A stretch of 64,000 bases of DNA. It comes from Candidatus Zhuqueibacterota bacterium. GTDB taxonomy: Bacteria > Zhuqueibacterota > Zhuqueibacteria > Oceanimicrobiales > Oceanimicrobiaceae. Each line of letters begins with the position of its first letter. Within the stretch, counting starts at the first letter, position 1. The notes beneath the pieces were generated by a model. The model was not told the origin of the DNA. It did not search any database and saw only the letters and a program-made list of their open reading frames with translations. Both the position numbers and the translations under genes were made by a program. This document shows, piece by piece, positions 26,572 to 35,930 of the stretch. The stretch is taken from assembly GCA_029262055.1 (NCBI GenBank), contig JAJDAD010000045.1, forward strand, positions 26,617 through 90,616. Direction: 5' to 3'.

Positions 26572-26918
26572 GCTTCTTCCTTTACCTCAATTTTTTCGGC
26601 ATCCCCCCACAATCGTTCCAGCCCATAAAACTCTCGTGTGTGCGGTTGGAATACGTGGACGATGACATCACTATAATCAAGCAGCACCCACTCTTGATTG
26701 CTCAACCCTTCGACGTGCTGCGGCCGGTTTCGTTCCTTTTTGAGATTGGCAACGATATAGTCTGAAATGGCTTTGACTTGCGTGTTGGTCGATCCCGAGC
26801 AGATGACGAAGTAGTCCGCCATTGTGGTCAGGGGCCTGAGGTACAATATCACCACGTCTTCCGCCTTCTTTTCCAGCGCCAGGGTTGCGATTTTGTCGGA
26901 TAGTTGTGTTGATTCCAA
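26568..26918 (-). CDS. rsfS: Ribosome silencing factor RsfS
   Basis: A 116-residue protein of the usual RsfS length that binds ribosomal protein L14 (uL14) and blocks subunit joining in stationary phase. Signature segments are KKAEDVVILYLRPLTTMADYFVICSGSTNTQVKA, W-VLLDYSDVIVHVF and REFYGLERLW. The start is TTG 26918, 14 bases from AAAGGAGG; an in-frame ATA at 26927 sits five bases after AGGAGG and may be the true start. It is the first gene of the argS operon. Confidence 0.93.
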   Translation of the reverse strand: MESTQLSDKIATLALEKKAEDVVILYLRPLTTMADYFVICSGSTNTQVKAISDYIVANLKKERNRPQHVEGLSNQEWVLLDYSDVIVHVFQPHTREFYGLERLWGDAEKIEVKEEA

Positions 26919-27256
26919 AAAAGTTATTTAGTCCTCCTTTATAAACCCACGTATTTTAACACTTTTTAGCTCAAAGTCAACACGCTTTTGTAAACATTGG
27001 GTATCTACACCGCCGTGCACCCGGAGGGTGGGCCGTGTGCCGAAAAATGGAGTTGTGTGTGGAGTATCCGTTCCGGTTAGAATTTTGGAGATTGCGGCCA
27101 GCACCCAATTTGCCGAATGGCTTGGAAACACGAATTTTCAGCGCGGATCCGGCAAGTGAGAAAGAGGGTTGCGCTTGTTACTGATTCAACTGCTGCGACT
27201 GGCTGTTACCCTGGACCTCCAGACTGCCTACATGAAAACGGCCGTTCAGCCAGGAT
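26919..27256. other. Intergenic region upstream of rsfS
   Basis: No gene is supported; small frames here lack ribosome sites and are not protein-like. The region nearest 26940-26990 is AT-rich (TTTATAAACCCACGTATTTTAACAC on plus contains several A/T runs) and may hold the rsfS promoter on the minus strand. No terminator with a T-run was found for the genes on the right. Confidence 0.3.
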
Positions 27257-28201
27257 TCATTCAGGTGACGTTTCAGCTTGCTGCCGAAACCACTTCACGG
27301 TCTTTGCCAGGCCCTGCTCCAGGCTGACAGTCGGCTCCCAGCCGAGGATACGCTTGGCCAGGGCAATGTCCGGCTGGCGTACTTTCGGATCGTCGACCGG
27401 CAGTGGATTGTAGATGATCTCACTGTCGCTGCCGGTGGCCACGATAATCGCTTTTGCCAGCTCGCCGATGGTCATCTCCCGCGGGTTGCCGAGATTGACC
27501 GGTTCATGATAGTCGGACATCAGGAGGCGGCAGAATCCTTCAACCAGATCGTCAACGTAGCAGAAGCTGCGAGTTTGCGACCCGTCCCCAAACACAGTAA
27601 TCGGCTCATTTCTGAGCGCTTGCGGAATAAAGGAAGGGATGGCGCGACCATCGCTGGCGCGCATGCGGGGTCCGTAGGTATTGAAAATACGCACGATTCT
27701 GGTGTCGAGCCCGTGAGACCGATGGTAGGCCATGGTAATGGCCTCGGCAAAGCGTTTGGCCTCGTCATAAACGCCGCGTGGGCCCACCGGGTTGACATGG
27801 CCCCAGTAGTCTTCCTTTTGCGGGTGTTTTTGGGGATCGCCATAGACTTCGGAGGTTGAAGCAATCAGGAACGTGGCCTTCTTTTCCTTGGCAATACCCA
27901 ATGCTTTGTGCGTCCCGAGAGCGCCGACTTTGAGAGTTTGTATCGGCATCTCCAGGTAGTCTTTCGGGCTGGCGGGCGATGCAAAATGGAGGACATAATC
28001 CAACGGTCCGGCACAGTAGATGTACTCGGTAACATCGTGTTTGACAAAAGTGAACTGTTCCCCGTGCAAATGAGTGATGTTATTAACCGTTCCGGTGGAT
28101 AGATTGTCGAGTGCAATGACCTCATGACCTTTGTTGAGCAAAAACTCACAAAGATGAGATCCCAGAAATCCGGCAGCGCCGGTAACTAATGTTCGTGGCA
28201 T
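27257..28201 (-). CDS. UDP-glucuronate decarboxylase (UXS-type NAD-dependent epimerase family)
   Basis: A 314-residue short-chain dehydrogenase/reductase. It has the NAD-binding [10 protein letters not shown], the catalytic STSEVYG segment and the YDEAKRFAE YxxxK motif. UXS-specific blocks are [34 protein letters not shown] and IFNTYGPRM. It should convert UDP-glucuronate to UDP-xylose for surface polysaccharide. Length and block order match bacterial UXS closely. It is ten bases after the ApbE gene on the same strand. Confidence 0.93.
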   Translation of the reverse strand: MPRTLVTGAAGFLGSHLCEFLLNKGHEVIALDNLSTGTVNNITHLHGEQFTFVKHDVTEYIYCAGPLDYVLHFASPASPKDYLEMPIQTLKVGALGTHKALGIAKEKKATFLIASTSEVYGDPQKHPQKEDYWGHVNPVGPRGVYDEAKRFAEAITMAYHRSHGLDTRIVRIFNTYGPRMRASDGRAIPSFIPQALRNEPITVFGDGSQTRSFCYVDDLVEGFCRLLMSDYHEPVNLGNPREMTIGELAKAIIVATGSDSEIIYNPLPVDDPKVRQPDIALAKRILGWEPTVSLEQGLAKTVKWFRQQAETSPE

Positions 28202-28210
28202 GTAATTCCT

Positions 28211-29245
28211 TTAATTGAAGCTATCATTTATAGTCAGTCTTCCACGCAAGCCGCTCGAGACTGTCCACTGCAAAGTATGCGTGGCTTTGTCTTCGTAAAC
28301 GACCAACCCTTCAACGTTAGCGTTTTCCTCCAGAAGTTTGATCCCTTGTTCCGGACCAAGAACAAATATCGCCGTCGAGTATGCGTCTGCGACTGCGGTA
28401 TTTGCTGCAAAAACAGTTGCGCTTACCGCCGGCCGGGCCGGGTATCCGGTCCCGGGATCCAAAATATGATGATAGCGGACGCCATCCTGTTCAAAAAAGC
28501 GCTCATAGTCTCCGGAGGTGGCGACTGCGCCTTCGTCCATTGCGACCCAGCCAAGAAACTTGTCACTGTGCCTTGGATGGCGGATCCAGACTTTGCGTTC
28601 TCCCTTTGTCAGGCTACTCGCGACCGCACGCAGATCCCCACCGGCCTCCACCATGAAGTCGGAATACCCGAGTCGCTGCAACAGGTCAACGGCCTTGTCC
28701 ACGCTATAGCCTTTGGCAATCCCACCCAGGTCGACAGCCATACCTGTTTCCGACAGGCCGGCTTTTTCACCCTCGATTATTATTTTTGTAAAGTCTACCA
28801 ATGGTGCAGTAGCCGCGATTTGCCCTGGGTTGGGGACCTGTGCCGAATCCGTCCCGAAGTGCCACAGGTTGTAAAGTGGAAGTATTGTGACATCAAAAGC
28901 ACCGTTCGCACGTTTGCTGATTTCCGTTGCCATTCGAAGGAGTTCGAGTACTTCCGGTTTGGTTTTTATCAGACTTTTTCCGGCAAGCAGTCCAAGGCGG
29001 GAGACTTCACTAGCATCGTAAACCGTCGTCAACTTTTCAATTTTCTCGATCTCACCAAAGACACTATCGACATGTACGCGCCAACCGTCAGGTTCGGTAC
29101 GGGCATAAATGGTAACCGATACCGCGGTTCCCATCAAAACGCGTTTTTCTTCAAAAGCTTTTGTGCAACCGAGATTGACAATGAACAGCAGAAGGAGTAG
29201 CAGGCCGGCCGGAAGGGGCGTTCGGCGGTCAGTTTTCGCGCGCAG
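28211..29245 (-). CDS. apbE: FAD:protein FMN transferase (ApbE), lipoprotein; start uncertain
   Basis: ApbE attaches FMN to threonines of flavoproteins such as Rnf/Nqr subunits. Motifs: LMGTAVSVTIYA, the VDLGGIAKGYSVDKA block, EAGGDLRA, and the C-terminal ATSGDYERF/YHHILDPGTGYPA metal and FAD site. The N-terminus reads as a lipoprotein signal (PLPAGLLLLLLFIVNLGC), but no ATG, GTG or TTG lies near it. In-frame candidates are CTG at 29245, nine bases after GGTGG, or ATG 29368 far inside the upstream gene. The CTG is used here because it gives the right signal length. The gene starts inside the 3' end of the polyprenyl synthase gene. The flavoprotein target is not in the window. Confidence 0.82.
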   Translation of the reverse strand: MRAKTDRRTPLPAGLLLLLLFIVNLGCTKAFEEKRVLMGTAVSVTIYARTEPDGWRVHVDSVFGEIEKIEKLTTVYDASEVSRLGLLAGKSLIKTKPEVLELLRMATEISKRANGAFDVTILPLYNLWHFGTDSAQVPNPGQIAATAPLVDFTKIIIEGEKAGLSETGMAVDLGGIAKGYSVDKAVDLLQRLGYSDFMVEAGGDLRAVASSLTKGERKVWIRHPRHSDKFLGWVAMDEGAVATSGDYERFFEQDGVRYHHILDPGTGYPARPAVSATVFAANTAVADAYSTAIFVLGPEQGIKLLEENANVEGLVVYEDKATHTLQWTVSSGLRGRLTINDSFN

Positions 29246-30212
29246 TAACGAAGTCCACCAATTTTTCCAGAGATGCCCTGTACTCGTTGCTTGGGTAGCG
29301 CTCCAGAGACTTTTTAGCCAACCCGATGTGAGAATTGGCTCTCTGCATTGCGTACTCGACTCCACCATGATCTTCGACAAACGAGATAATTTCTTTAATT
29401 TCATGCCTTTTCGCACTGCGTTTGATCATGCGGATGACTCTGCGTGAGTCTTTCTTGCGCGCGTTTCTCAAAGCATAGATCAATGGTAATGTAACCTTGT
29501 TGTCTCGTAAATCATTCCCCAACGGCTTGCCGGTCTTTTTTTCCTTGCCCAAAATGTCAAGCAGGTCATCCCGAATCTGAAATGCAATGCCAAGGTTCTC
29601 GCCAAAATCCCTCATGGCGGTGATGTGCTCTTCATCATCGCTGACGGAAACCGCTCCCAGTTGGCAGGCCGCTGCGATCAAAGAGGCGGTCTTATCTGCA
29701 ATAAGTCTGAAGTAGACCTCCTCTTCCATGCGATAGTCTTTGCTCCGCTCTACCCCCAGAAGTTCACCTTCAGTCATTCTTTCTGCTGTTTGGGAGATAA
29801 TCTCGTAGACGCGCATGTTCTTCATGCCCAACATCGCCAACAGAGCTTTGGAAAAGAGGTAATCTCCCATCAGGACGGAGACTTTGTTTTTCCAGATAGA
29901 GTTGACCGAGGGTAGCCCTCTCCTTTGACTTGAGCTATCAACGACGTCATCGTGCACCAAAGACGCGATGTGCAGAAGCTCCATAATCGCGGCCGCCCGC
30001 ATATTATCTTTGTCCGGGACTTTGCCATTGCCATTGTGCAATCTGCTGGTCAGCAGCACGAGGATTGGACGCAGCCGTTTTCCCTTGCTGGCAATGATAT
30101 ATTGCACCACCTTGTCAACGAGGAAGACGTTAGACTTGAGCAGTGCCTTGAACTCCTTTTCGTAAACTTTGAGATCTTCCTTTATCGGAGCACAAATTTC
30201 CTTCAGAATCAA
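29229..30212 (-). CDS. Polyprenyl diphosphate synthase (octaprenyl/heptaprenyl type)
   Basis: A 327-residue trans-isoprenyl diphosphate synthase. It has the first aspartate-rich motif in HDDVVDSSSQRRG with SVLMGDYLF, the second in FQIRDDLLDILG, and the KGKRLRPILVLL region. It should extend farnesyl diphosphate with isopentenyl units to make the quinone side chain. Start is a TTG at 30212; alternative starts are not better placed. ApbE starts within its end and UDP-glucuronate decarboxylase follows. Confidence 0.9.
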   Translation of the reverse strand: MILKEICAPIKEDLKVYEKEFKALLKSNVFLVDKVVQYIIASKGKRLRPILVLLTSRLHNGNGKVPDKDNMRAAAIMELLHIASLVHDDVVDSSSQRRGLPSVNSIWKNKVSVLMGDYLFSKALLAMLGMKNMRVYEIISQTAERMTEGELLGVERSKDYRMEEEVYFRLIADKTASLIAAACQLGAVSVSDDEEHITAMRDFGENLGIAFQIRDDLLDILGKEKKTGKPLGNDLRDNKVTLPLIYALRNARKKDSRRVIRMIKRSAKRHEIKEIISFVEDHGGVEYAMQRANSHIGLAKKSLERYPSNEYRASLEKLVDFVTAREN

Positions 30213-30334
30213 GAAGAGGGGTCCTCTGTTATTACCGGGTTACGTAAAGAAAATGGTTTTAAAGGTAACAACAAAAGGGGTTTTTGTCAACCAAAAGTCA
30301 AACAGAATGTAGGAGGTCCGGTACCGCCTGCGGC

Positions 30335-31801
30335 TCAGGCATCACTGGGCAGGGCATCTACCTCTTCGGGGACCGAAACGGTGAAGGTGGTGCCGCTGTT
30401 TTTGTTGCTGACTACGGTGATCTTTCCGCCCTCCCGTTCGATCAGGGTGTGGGCAATGTAGAGCCCCAGGCCCGTGCCTTCCCCACCTTTCTTCGTTGTA
30501 AAAAAGGGCGTGAAGATGCTCAGCAAATGCTCCTTCGCAATCCCGACGCCCGTATCCGAAATGCTCATGACTATCCAGCCCGACTTCTTTCGCTTTGTAA
30601 CAATGCCGAGCTTTCCACCCTTAGGCATAGCCTGGGTGGCATTAATAACCAGATTGAGGAGAACTTGTTTCAGAGTGTCCTTGCTGAAATCCGTACTGCA
30701 ATCATCAGACAAACTTAACTTCAGTTCGATGTTCTTTGCCATCAGTTCTTTCCCGAGGAGGGAAACCGTGTTTTCCACCAGAGATTTGAGGCTGACAACC
30801 TCCCGGTCTTTGGTAGCCGGCCGCGCAAACTCGAGCAGATTATTGATAATGCCCGAAGAGCGTTTCACGTTCTTTCCGATAATGTTCAATTTGGCGAGGA
30901 TGTCTGAATTGGGCTTTTCAAGGAACGTCTCCAGGTAGTAGCGCGCCGTTTCGATTATGTTGAGAGGGTTGCGCAACTCGTGTGCAATGCCTGAAGCCAA
31001 AAGACCAACCGATGCGAGCTTCTCCGCTTGAATTACGGCTCTTTCCAGGTGATGCTTTTCCGACATATCATTACAGACCAGCAGCAGGAACTCATGGTCG
31101 CCTTCTTGAAGCCGCTGCGCCTGCAGCTCAACAACAACGGTTTCGCCTGACTGTTGGGCCAGAGAGATGTCTTTTTGCTGCTGACAGTCGTTTTGCAGCG
31201 TGGCTGCAAGAAAACCCGCAAAGTCGAAATTGCTGTCCGTGGAAAAATGCTGCTCTACCGGAGAGCCTAACAGTTCTATTTTTGTTGCCTCTAGTAGTTT
31301 ACACGCCCGCTGGTTTGCCTCTATGATGTGAAAATGCTCATTGTCAAGCAGCACCATGGCCGGCGAAGCGCTGTCAAAGGCGCATTGCACCATCCCTGCT
31401 GTTGCTCGCACTGATTCGACCGGTGCGTACCGGGGTTCAGGGTCTGTGTCGATGACCCCTGACAGAAGAGAAAAGTAGTCGGTGTTTCGCGAAATGTAGT
31501 AGCAGGTTTGTTTGCGAAACTCAGAGACGGCGATGCCGGGCCTGTCGTCGACCACCACCACCGGCAAATCCGAATCACAGTCGCCGACCTGGGAAACGAG
31601 GCGGTGACTTGTTTCTTCAGACTCTTCGCAATCGATGATGACTGCCTGATATTCCTTTTGGGCTATCTTATCTATATGGTCTGCGGCATCACCAACGGTG
31701 ACGACCTTCAGATCATAATTCGATTTGGATGGCAGACTGCGCTTCTTTGTCCCTGCAACCTCCTCGTCTCTGACGAGCAGCACTTTTACAGACTCAGGCA
31801 T
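30335..31801 (-). CDS. Histidine kinase with N-terminal receiver-like and PAS domains
   Basis: A 488-residue soluble kinase. Residues 1-125 look like a diverged receiver (VKVLLVRDEEV, YQAVIIDCEES, LPVVVVDD), with Asp in IIDCEE at the acceptor position. Residues about 135-260 are a PAS domain (AMVLLDNEHFHIIEANQRACKLL). HisKA has GIAHELRNPLNII, followed by a complete HATPase: NLVINATQAMP, SDTGVGIA, FFTTKKGGEGTGLGLYIA. It begins a three-kinase minus-strand series (30335-33749) with no transcription-factor regulator beside it. Confidence 0.88.
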   Translation of the reverse strand: MPESVKVLLVRDEEVAGTKKRSLPSKSNYDLKVVTVGDAADHIDKIAQKEYQAVIIDCEESEETSHRLVSQVGDCDSDLPVVVVDDRPGIAVSEFRKQTCYYISRNTDYFSLLSGVIDTDPEPRYAPVESVRATAGMVQCAFDSASPAMVLLDNEHFHIIEANQRACKLLEATKIELLGSPVEQHFSTDSNFDFAGFLAATLQNDCQQQKDISLAQQSGETVVVELQAQRLQEGDHEFLLLVCNDMSEKHHLERAVIQAEKLASVGLLASGIAHELRNPLNIIETARYYLETFLEKPNSDILAKLNIIGKNVKRSSGIINNLLEFARPATKDREVVSLKSLVENTVSLLGKELMAKNIELKLSLSDDCSTDFSKDTLKQVLLNLVINATQAMPKGGKLGIVTKRKKSGWIVMSISDTGVGIAKEHLLSIFTPFFTTKKGGEGTGLGLYIAHTLIEREGGKITVVSNKNSGTTFTVSVPEEVDALPSDA

Positions 31802-31892
31802 GGCGCGGATCGTCCTTGTAATGTTCGATTACCAGCATCGTCATTGATTTGATATTTTTGGAAGCTTTGAGCGCCGGCGAAACGGTGCCTTT

Positions 31893-32624
31893 TCAGCCAA
31901 GCGCGGGAGAGTTCTTAGGCAAAGTTATGAAGAAAGTCGAGCCTTGATATTTTCTTGATTCAACCCAGACCTCGCCTCCATGGCTCTCAATGATCTGCTT
32001 GACTATCGACAAACCCAACCCTGACCCTTTTACGTTGCGTTTATTGAGCAGCCGGTTGAAAAGAACAAAAACTTTGTTGTGGTCTCTAGCCGGAAATCCA
32101 ACCCCGTTGTCGCGGATAAAAAACTTGTGGAAGATTTCGTCGCCGAGATAACCAATTTGAATACTGCCTCCTGCTTTCTCCCGGGAGTATTTCACCGCGT
32201 TGCCGATCAGGTTTGAAAAGGCCAGGACCATAGAATTCAAATCGCAGTGCAACTCCGGTAGGTTATCGCCGATGGTCAGGTCGATGCGTTTCTGCCGCAT
32301 TTGAATTACATGCGACTCGGACGCGGCGGAGATTATCTGGCTCGCTGGAACCGGGGCAAAAGTGGCTTCATCGATACAGACCCTGGCCCATTTTGTGATA
32401 TCACCAAGTAGCGTGTCGACATGTTTGACATTTGTGATGATGCGTTTTAGATAATCCTGGCCTTCCTGCGGCAGAGTTGGTGCAAACTTCTCCTCCAGCA
32501 GGGAACTATAACCTTGAATAGAAACAAAAGGGCTCTTGAGCTCGTGGGCAATAATGTGCAAATAAAGACTTAGATTGTCTTGTTTCTTCTCGCTGTCCTT
32601 CTTCGCAAAAATCCGGTTCATCAT
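31893..32624 (-). CDS. Short sensor histidine kinase (HisKA-HATPase)
   Basis: A 243-residue kinase core without sensor domain. The phospho-acceptor box is HIIAHELKSPFVSIQGYSSLL, and the HATPase is complete with FSNLIGNAVKYS (N box), RDNGVGFP (G1) and GSGLGLSIVKQI (G2). It starts with ATG ATG and ends 91 bases before the next kinase. It resembles bacteriophytochrome-type HK domains such as those of DhkJ or CBS kinases. It ends 15 bases from the neighbouring kinase gene, so the two are likely expressed together. Confidence 0.85.
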   Translation of the reverse strand: MMNRIFAKKDSEKKQDNLSLYLHIIAHELKSPFVSIQGYSSLLEEKFAPTLPQEGQDYLKRIITNVKHVDTLLGDITKWARVCIDEATFAPVPASQIISAASESHVIQMRQKRIDLTIGDNLPELHCDLNSMVLAFSNLIGNAVKYSREKAGGSIQIGYLGDEIFHKFFIRDNGVGFPARDHNKVFVLFNRLLNKRNVKGSGLGLSIVKQIIESHGGEVWVESRKYQGSTFFITLPKNSPALG

Positions 32625-32639
32625 GACAGGAATGTCTGT

Positions 32640-33749
32640 TTAACTGTTTGCAGGCAGGGTTAGGAAAACTGTGGTCCCTTTCCGGGGCTGTGAGCCGATT
32701 CTTACACCGCCGCCATGTTTCTCCACTATCCTTTTGACCAGGGCAAGGCCGACCCCGTTGCCCTCGATGTCCAGCGGGGCATCTGCGCGTTCAAACAAGC
32801 AGAAAGCTCTGTCGTGGTAGCTTTTATGGATGCCAACTCCATTGTCCTTTACCCAAAAAGTGTAAAATCCGTTGCGGCATTCCCAGCCGACCTCGATTCT
32901 GGGTTTCTTTTTGGGCGGCATGTACTTGATGGCATTCCCAATCAAGTTCATGAAAACTGTGTTCAGTCCTTCATAGTCGGCCCTGACAACCGGCAGGTCC
33001 GGAGCAATTCGGAAATCGATTTGTTTCTCTTTCAATTGTAGAAAGCACTCGGCGCGGATACCCTCTAGTAGATCGAATAGTGATATCTCTACCTTGGTTG
33101 TCTCACGCCTTCCGGCTTTGGAGAATTCCAAAAGGTCATGCACCATTTTGCTCATACGCAAAGTGTTCTTGTGAATCCGGTCGAGATAGTTGCTGGTATC
33201 AGCCGCCGCCGTATCCTGGTTTTCCAGCAAAAGTTTGGTAAAGCCGTGAATCGACGCGATGGGTGACTTCAGGCTGTGGGAGACCAGGAAAAAGAGCTCT
33301 TCAAGATCCTCCGTGCGTTCCTGAAGTTTGGCATGACTCTCTGAAGTGCTTTGGCGTTCGGCAAATGTCGCAACATATTTTTCGGAAGCGGGTAAGCGTT
33401 TTAGTTCAACATTCATGCACTTGCCTTTTCCATTCGTGATCAGCTTGGTTTCTATAGTCGCGCTTTGGCCTGGTTTTTTGCATTGCTTCCTGAGCTGTTC
33501 AAAGGACTTTCGATCAGACACCGGTAAATAATAGAATATATCCCTGCTGGGGATCTCCTTCCGATGAGCGTTTGAAACCAGCGCTGCAAAAGCAGCATTG
33601 AACTCGTAGATTTCACTCGCGCCCTCGAGTACGATTGTCGGGAGATTGAAATTCTCAAAAAGGTTTTGGTAGAAGCCGCCGGATCGATGGCGAATCCGGT
33701 TCGGAAGGTGGTCGATCTGGGTCGAGCTGTCTGAAGATGTGATGTCCAA
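32640..33749 (-). CDS. PAS-containing sensor histidine kinase
   Basis: A 369-residue soluble kinase. The TTG start at 33749 is supported by GGAG seven bases upstream. Residues 25-125 are PAS-like (LPTIVLEGASEIYEFNAAFAALVSN). Then come a short coiled region (QERTEDLEELFFLVSHSLKSPIASIHGFTKLL), which is the HisKA box, and HATPase motifs FMNLIGNAIKYM, KDNGVGI and GNGVGLALVKRI. Its HisKA box closely resembles that of the neighbouring short kinase (HSLKSP/HELKSP, IHGFT/IQGYS), so the two are probably paralogues from a duplication. Confidence 0.85.
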   Translation of the reverse strand: MDITSSDSSTQIDHLPNRIRHRSGGFYQNLFENFNLPTIVLEGASEIYEFNAAFAALVSNAHRKEIPSRDIFYYLPVSDRKSFEQLRKQCKKPGQSATIETKLITNGKGKCMNVELKRLPASEKYVATFAERQSTSESHAKLQERTEDLEELFFLVSHSLKSPIASIHGFTKLLLENQDTAAADTSNYLDRIHKNTLRMSKMVHDLLEFSKAGRRETTKVEISLFDLLEGIRAECFLQLKEKQIDFRIAPDLPVVRADYEGLNTVFMNLIGNAIKYMPPKKKPRIEVGWECRNGFYTFWVKDNGVGIHKSYHDRAFCLFERADAPLDIEGNGVGLALVKRIVEKHGGGVRIGSQPRKGTTVFLTLPANS

Positions 33750-34148
33750 TGTTGCGCTCCATAATGGTGGATTTTGCGAACATAGTAGGAGAAAGTGTGC
33801 GGTTCAAACTAATCCAAACATGGCCTAAATGCAAGTAAAAAGAATATGTTAAGGCTTTTTAATAAAGGGAAAAATAGAGAAAGTTTTACGCATCCGCGCC
33901 ATGCAGCGCCGGCCGTAAAGTCAACGGATACCTATGAGGTGAGGGGAATAGTCCCGCAATCGTTTTATGGATTTTGGTCTTGTGGCAGGGTCGTTATTGC
34001 GCTCTCTACGGTTGCAGTGAGGCTTACCTTGCGGTCCCATGGACATTCGAGGGTCAGCGCATTGACCGCAAAAAGGTTTGGTGCCTCCTGGACCATAGGC
34101 CAGGGCAAAAGGAAAAGTCAGCGAGGCCGCGCTTTGACAAGCGCAGGC
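33750..34148. other. Intergenic region upstream of the kinase trio
   Basis: No gene supported. The first 100 bases next to the kinase are AT-rich and are the likely promoter of the minus-strand kinases. Small frames elsewhere read poorly and overlap the PQQ gene. No strong hairpin was noticed. Confidence 0.35.
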
Positions 34149-35930
34149 TTAAGGCGCGGCTGCCTGGTTGTCTGCAAGCCCAGGTCGTCCGCCAACCAAT
34201 GTGAGCCGGAAGGCAGCCATCTCCTGAGCGTTGCGGACCAACAGCACATCACCAGCCAGTACCGGGTGGTTCCAGGTCTTGCCCTTGATCACCGGGAAGC
34301 GCGCGATCTCGGTGAACCGGTCGGAGGCGGCCCTGACCAGGGCCAGCTCACCTTGCTCAGACAGCACCAGCAGCATGTCCTGGTCGGCCAGCAGGAATAG
34401 TTGGCCGGCGCCGTAACGTCCGCCCTTCCATGTGCGTTTGCCGTCGCGGAGGTCGATGCACGCGAGAATGTTGCCGTCGAACCCGAAGGCATGCCCTTTG
34501 TGAACGACAAACTCACTGTAGTAGGGTTTCAACCGCTTGGACGTCCAGCGCTCTTCTGTGGTCCAGCCGTCCGGTCCGTGCAAGACCGCGATCCGGCGGA
34601 TGCCGCTTCCCTGGCCGGCGCTGACCAGAATATCGCTGTCCGCTATCAGGGTCGGCTGCAGGATTGGGTAGCCTGGCCACGAATGCTGCCAGAGCACATT
34701 ACCATCTGCTGGCGCGACAGCGGCTACACCGTCTCCGTTCAACTGCAGAATTTGTGCGACTTCATGGATCATCAACAGGTGTGGCGAGCTGTAGCCTGCG
34801 CCGCCGGCAGGGCCGAGCCAGCGCGGATCGCCGGTAGCGAGGTCGTAGGCAACAAGGGCGCCGGAGGTGGCGACGATGACAAGGTCGTTGACCACGAGCG
34901 GTGAGCTTGAGAAGCCCCAGATCGGGAGCTTGGCATCGGTGTCGGCCGCCGCATTGCGTGACCAGACCACATCGCCGTTACTCGCGTTGAGTACGTTGAG
35001 GATGCCGGTCCCACCAATTGTATAGACGCGACCGTTGTTGAGGGTTGGTGTGCCGCGCGGACCTGCGCCGGCATTCGATTCCCAGAATCGCGCCGCATCC
35101 CGGTATCTCCACACCGGTTCGCCGGTAGATACTCTATAGCAGGCGACAACCTCGTCTTCACCACGCTGTTCCTGAGTGTAGAAGAGGTCGCCGTGGACAG
35201 CGAAGGACGACCAGCCCGGGCCGATCGACCGGCGCCACAGTTCGACCGGTGGCGAGGCAGACCAGTCGGTTTCGATTTGCACGCCACGGATGACCGCGTC
35301 ACGATTAGGCCCGAGAAAGCCGGGCCACTCGGCTTCTGTTGCTAGGGTTGCCGGAGTAGATGGGAGAGCCATCGGCTCGTCCATGGCTTGTGCCAGGAGT
35401 CTGTCTTCAGGAGTCTCTGCCCACCGCCAGGCGAAGTCATGATCGAAATCACCGGTAAAGCCTCCGGTGCGCACGAGTGCCCAAACGCCGCTGGCCAACA
35501 GAATGGCGGTTACCAGCAACGGGCGGCGCAGGCTCTCGGGCAGGTACCGGCTGGCCGAGGCCCACACAACCAACGCAAGACTCAGGCCTGGAATGACGTA
35601 GACGGGGAATACCAGCCCCATCCCTCCGGTTGCAATTGACGTATGCAGAAAGAGTGAGGTCACATAGGCCGCAACCGCCATCAGAACGATGGCGCCCCAG
35701 CGCTCAAATCGTGGCACCCGGCTGAAAAAGGCCCACCAGACGACGATTGCGAGACCACCACCGACTCCACCCATTATCCCGATGGCCGAAGTATCGGGGA
35801 TGATAACCGGAACGACAAATCGCGTGAACCACTGCACGACCACAAGAACCACACCTGGCCATAGCCGCAAGAGCTTCTGCTGAGCGTCAGCCAGGCCGGC
35901 CTCTGCTGTAACTTCCTTTCTTCCTAACAT
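34149..35930 (-). CDS. Membrane protein with periplasmic PQQ-like beta-propeller
   Basis: A 593-residue protein. Residues 20-170 contain four to five membrane helices (VVLVVVQWFTRFVVPVII, GIMGGVGGGLAIVVWWAFF, AIVLMAVAAYVTSLF, VIPGLSLALVVWAS, LLVTAILLASGVWAL). The remainder is a PQQ-like (PQQ_2/PQQ_3) propeller with repeated G-E-x-V-W-R-Y type blades (TGEPVWRYRD, NGDVVWSRN, GDPRWLGP, DGNVLWQHSW, GKRTWKGG). There is no quinoprotein ligand pattern visible, so it is more likely a binding or scaffold module than a dehydrogenase. The sequence GFLGPNRDAVIRG is a common start of such propellers in planctomycete-type proteins. Confidence 0.82.
   Translation of the reverse strand: MLGRKEVTAEAGLADAQQKLLRLWPGVVLVVVQWFTRFVVPVIIPDTSAIGIMGGVGGGLAIVVWWAFFSRVPRFERWGAIVLMAVAAYVTSLFLHTSIATGGMGLVFPVYVIPGLSLALVVWASASRYLPESLRRPLLVTAILLASGVWALVRTGGFTGDFDHDFAWRWAETPEDRLLAQAMDEPMALPSTPATLATEAEWPGFLGPNRDAVIRGVQIETDWSASPPVELWRRSIGPGWSSFAVHGDLFYTQEQRGEDEVVACYRVSTGEPVWRYRDAARFWESNAGAGPRGTPTLNNGRVYTIGGTGILNVLNASNGDVVWSRNAAADTDAKLPIWGFSSSPLVVNDLVIVATSGALVAYDLATGDPRWLGPAGGAGYSSPHLLMIHEVAQILQLNGDGVAAVAPADGNVLWQHSWPGYPILQPTLIADSDILVSAGQGSGIRRIAVLHGPDGWTTEERWTSKRLKPYYSEFVVHKGHAFGFDGNILACIDLRDGKRTWKGGRYGAGQLFLLADQDMLLVLSEQGELALVRAASDRFTEIARFPVIKGKTWNHPVLAGDVLLVRNAQEMAAFRLTLVGGRPGLADNQAAAP

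Noticed and set aside
26928..27131. Short minus-strand open frame upstream of rsfS
   Set aside because: No ribosome site, no recognisable domain, and it occupies the likely promoter region.
28277..29200. 307-residue open frame on the plus strand across apbE
   Set aside because: Antisense shadow; apbE is recognised by several family motifs on the other strand.
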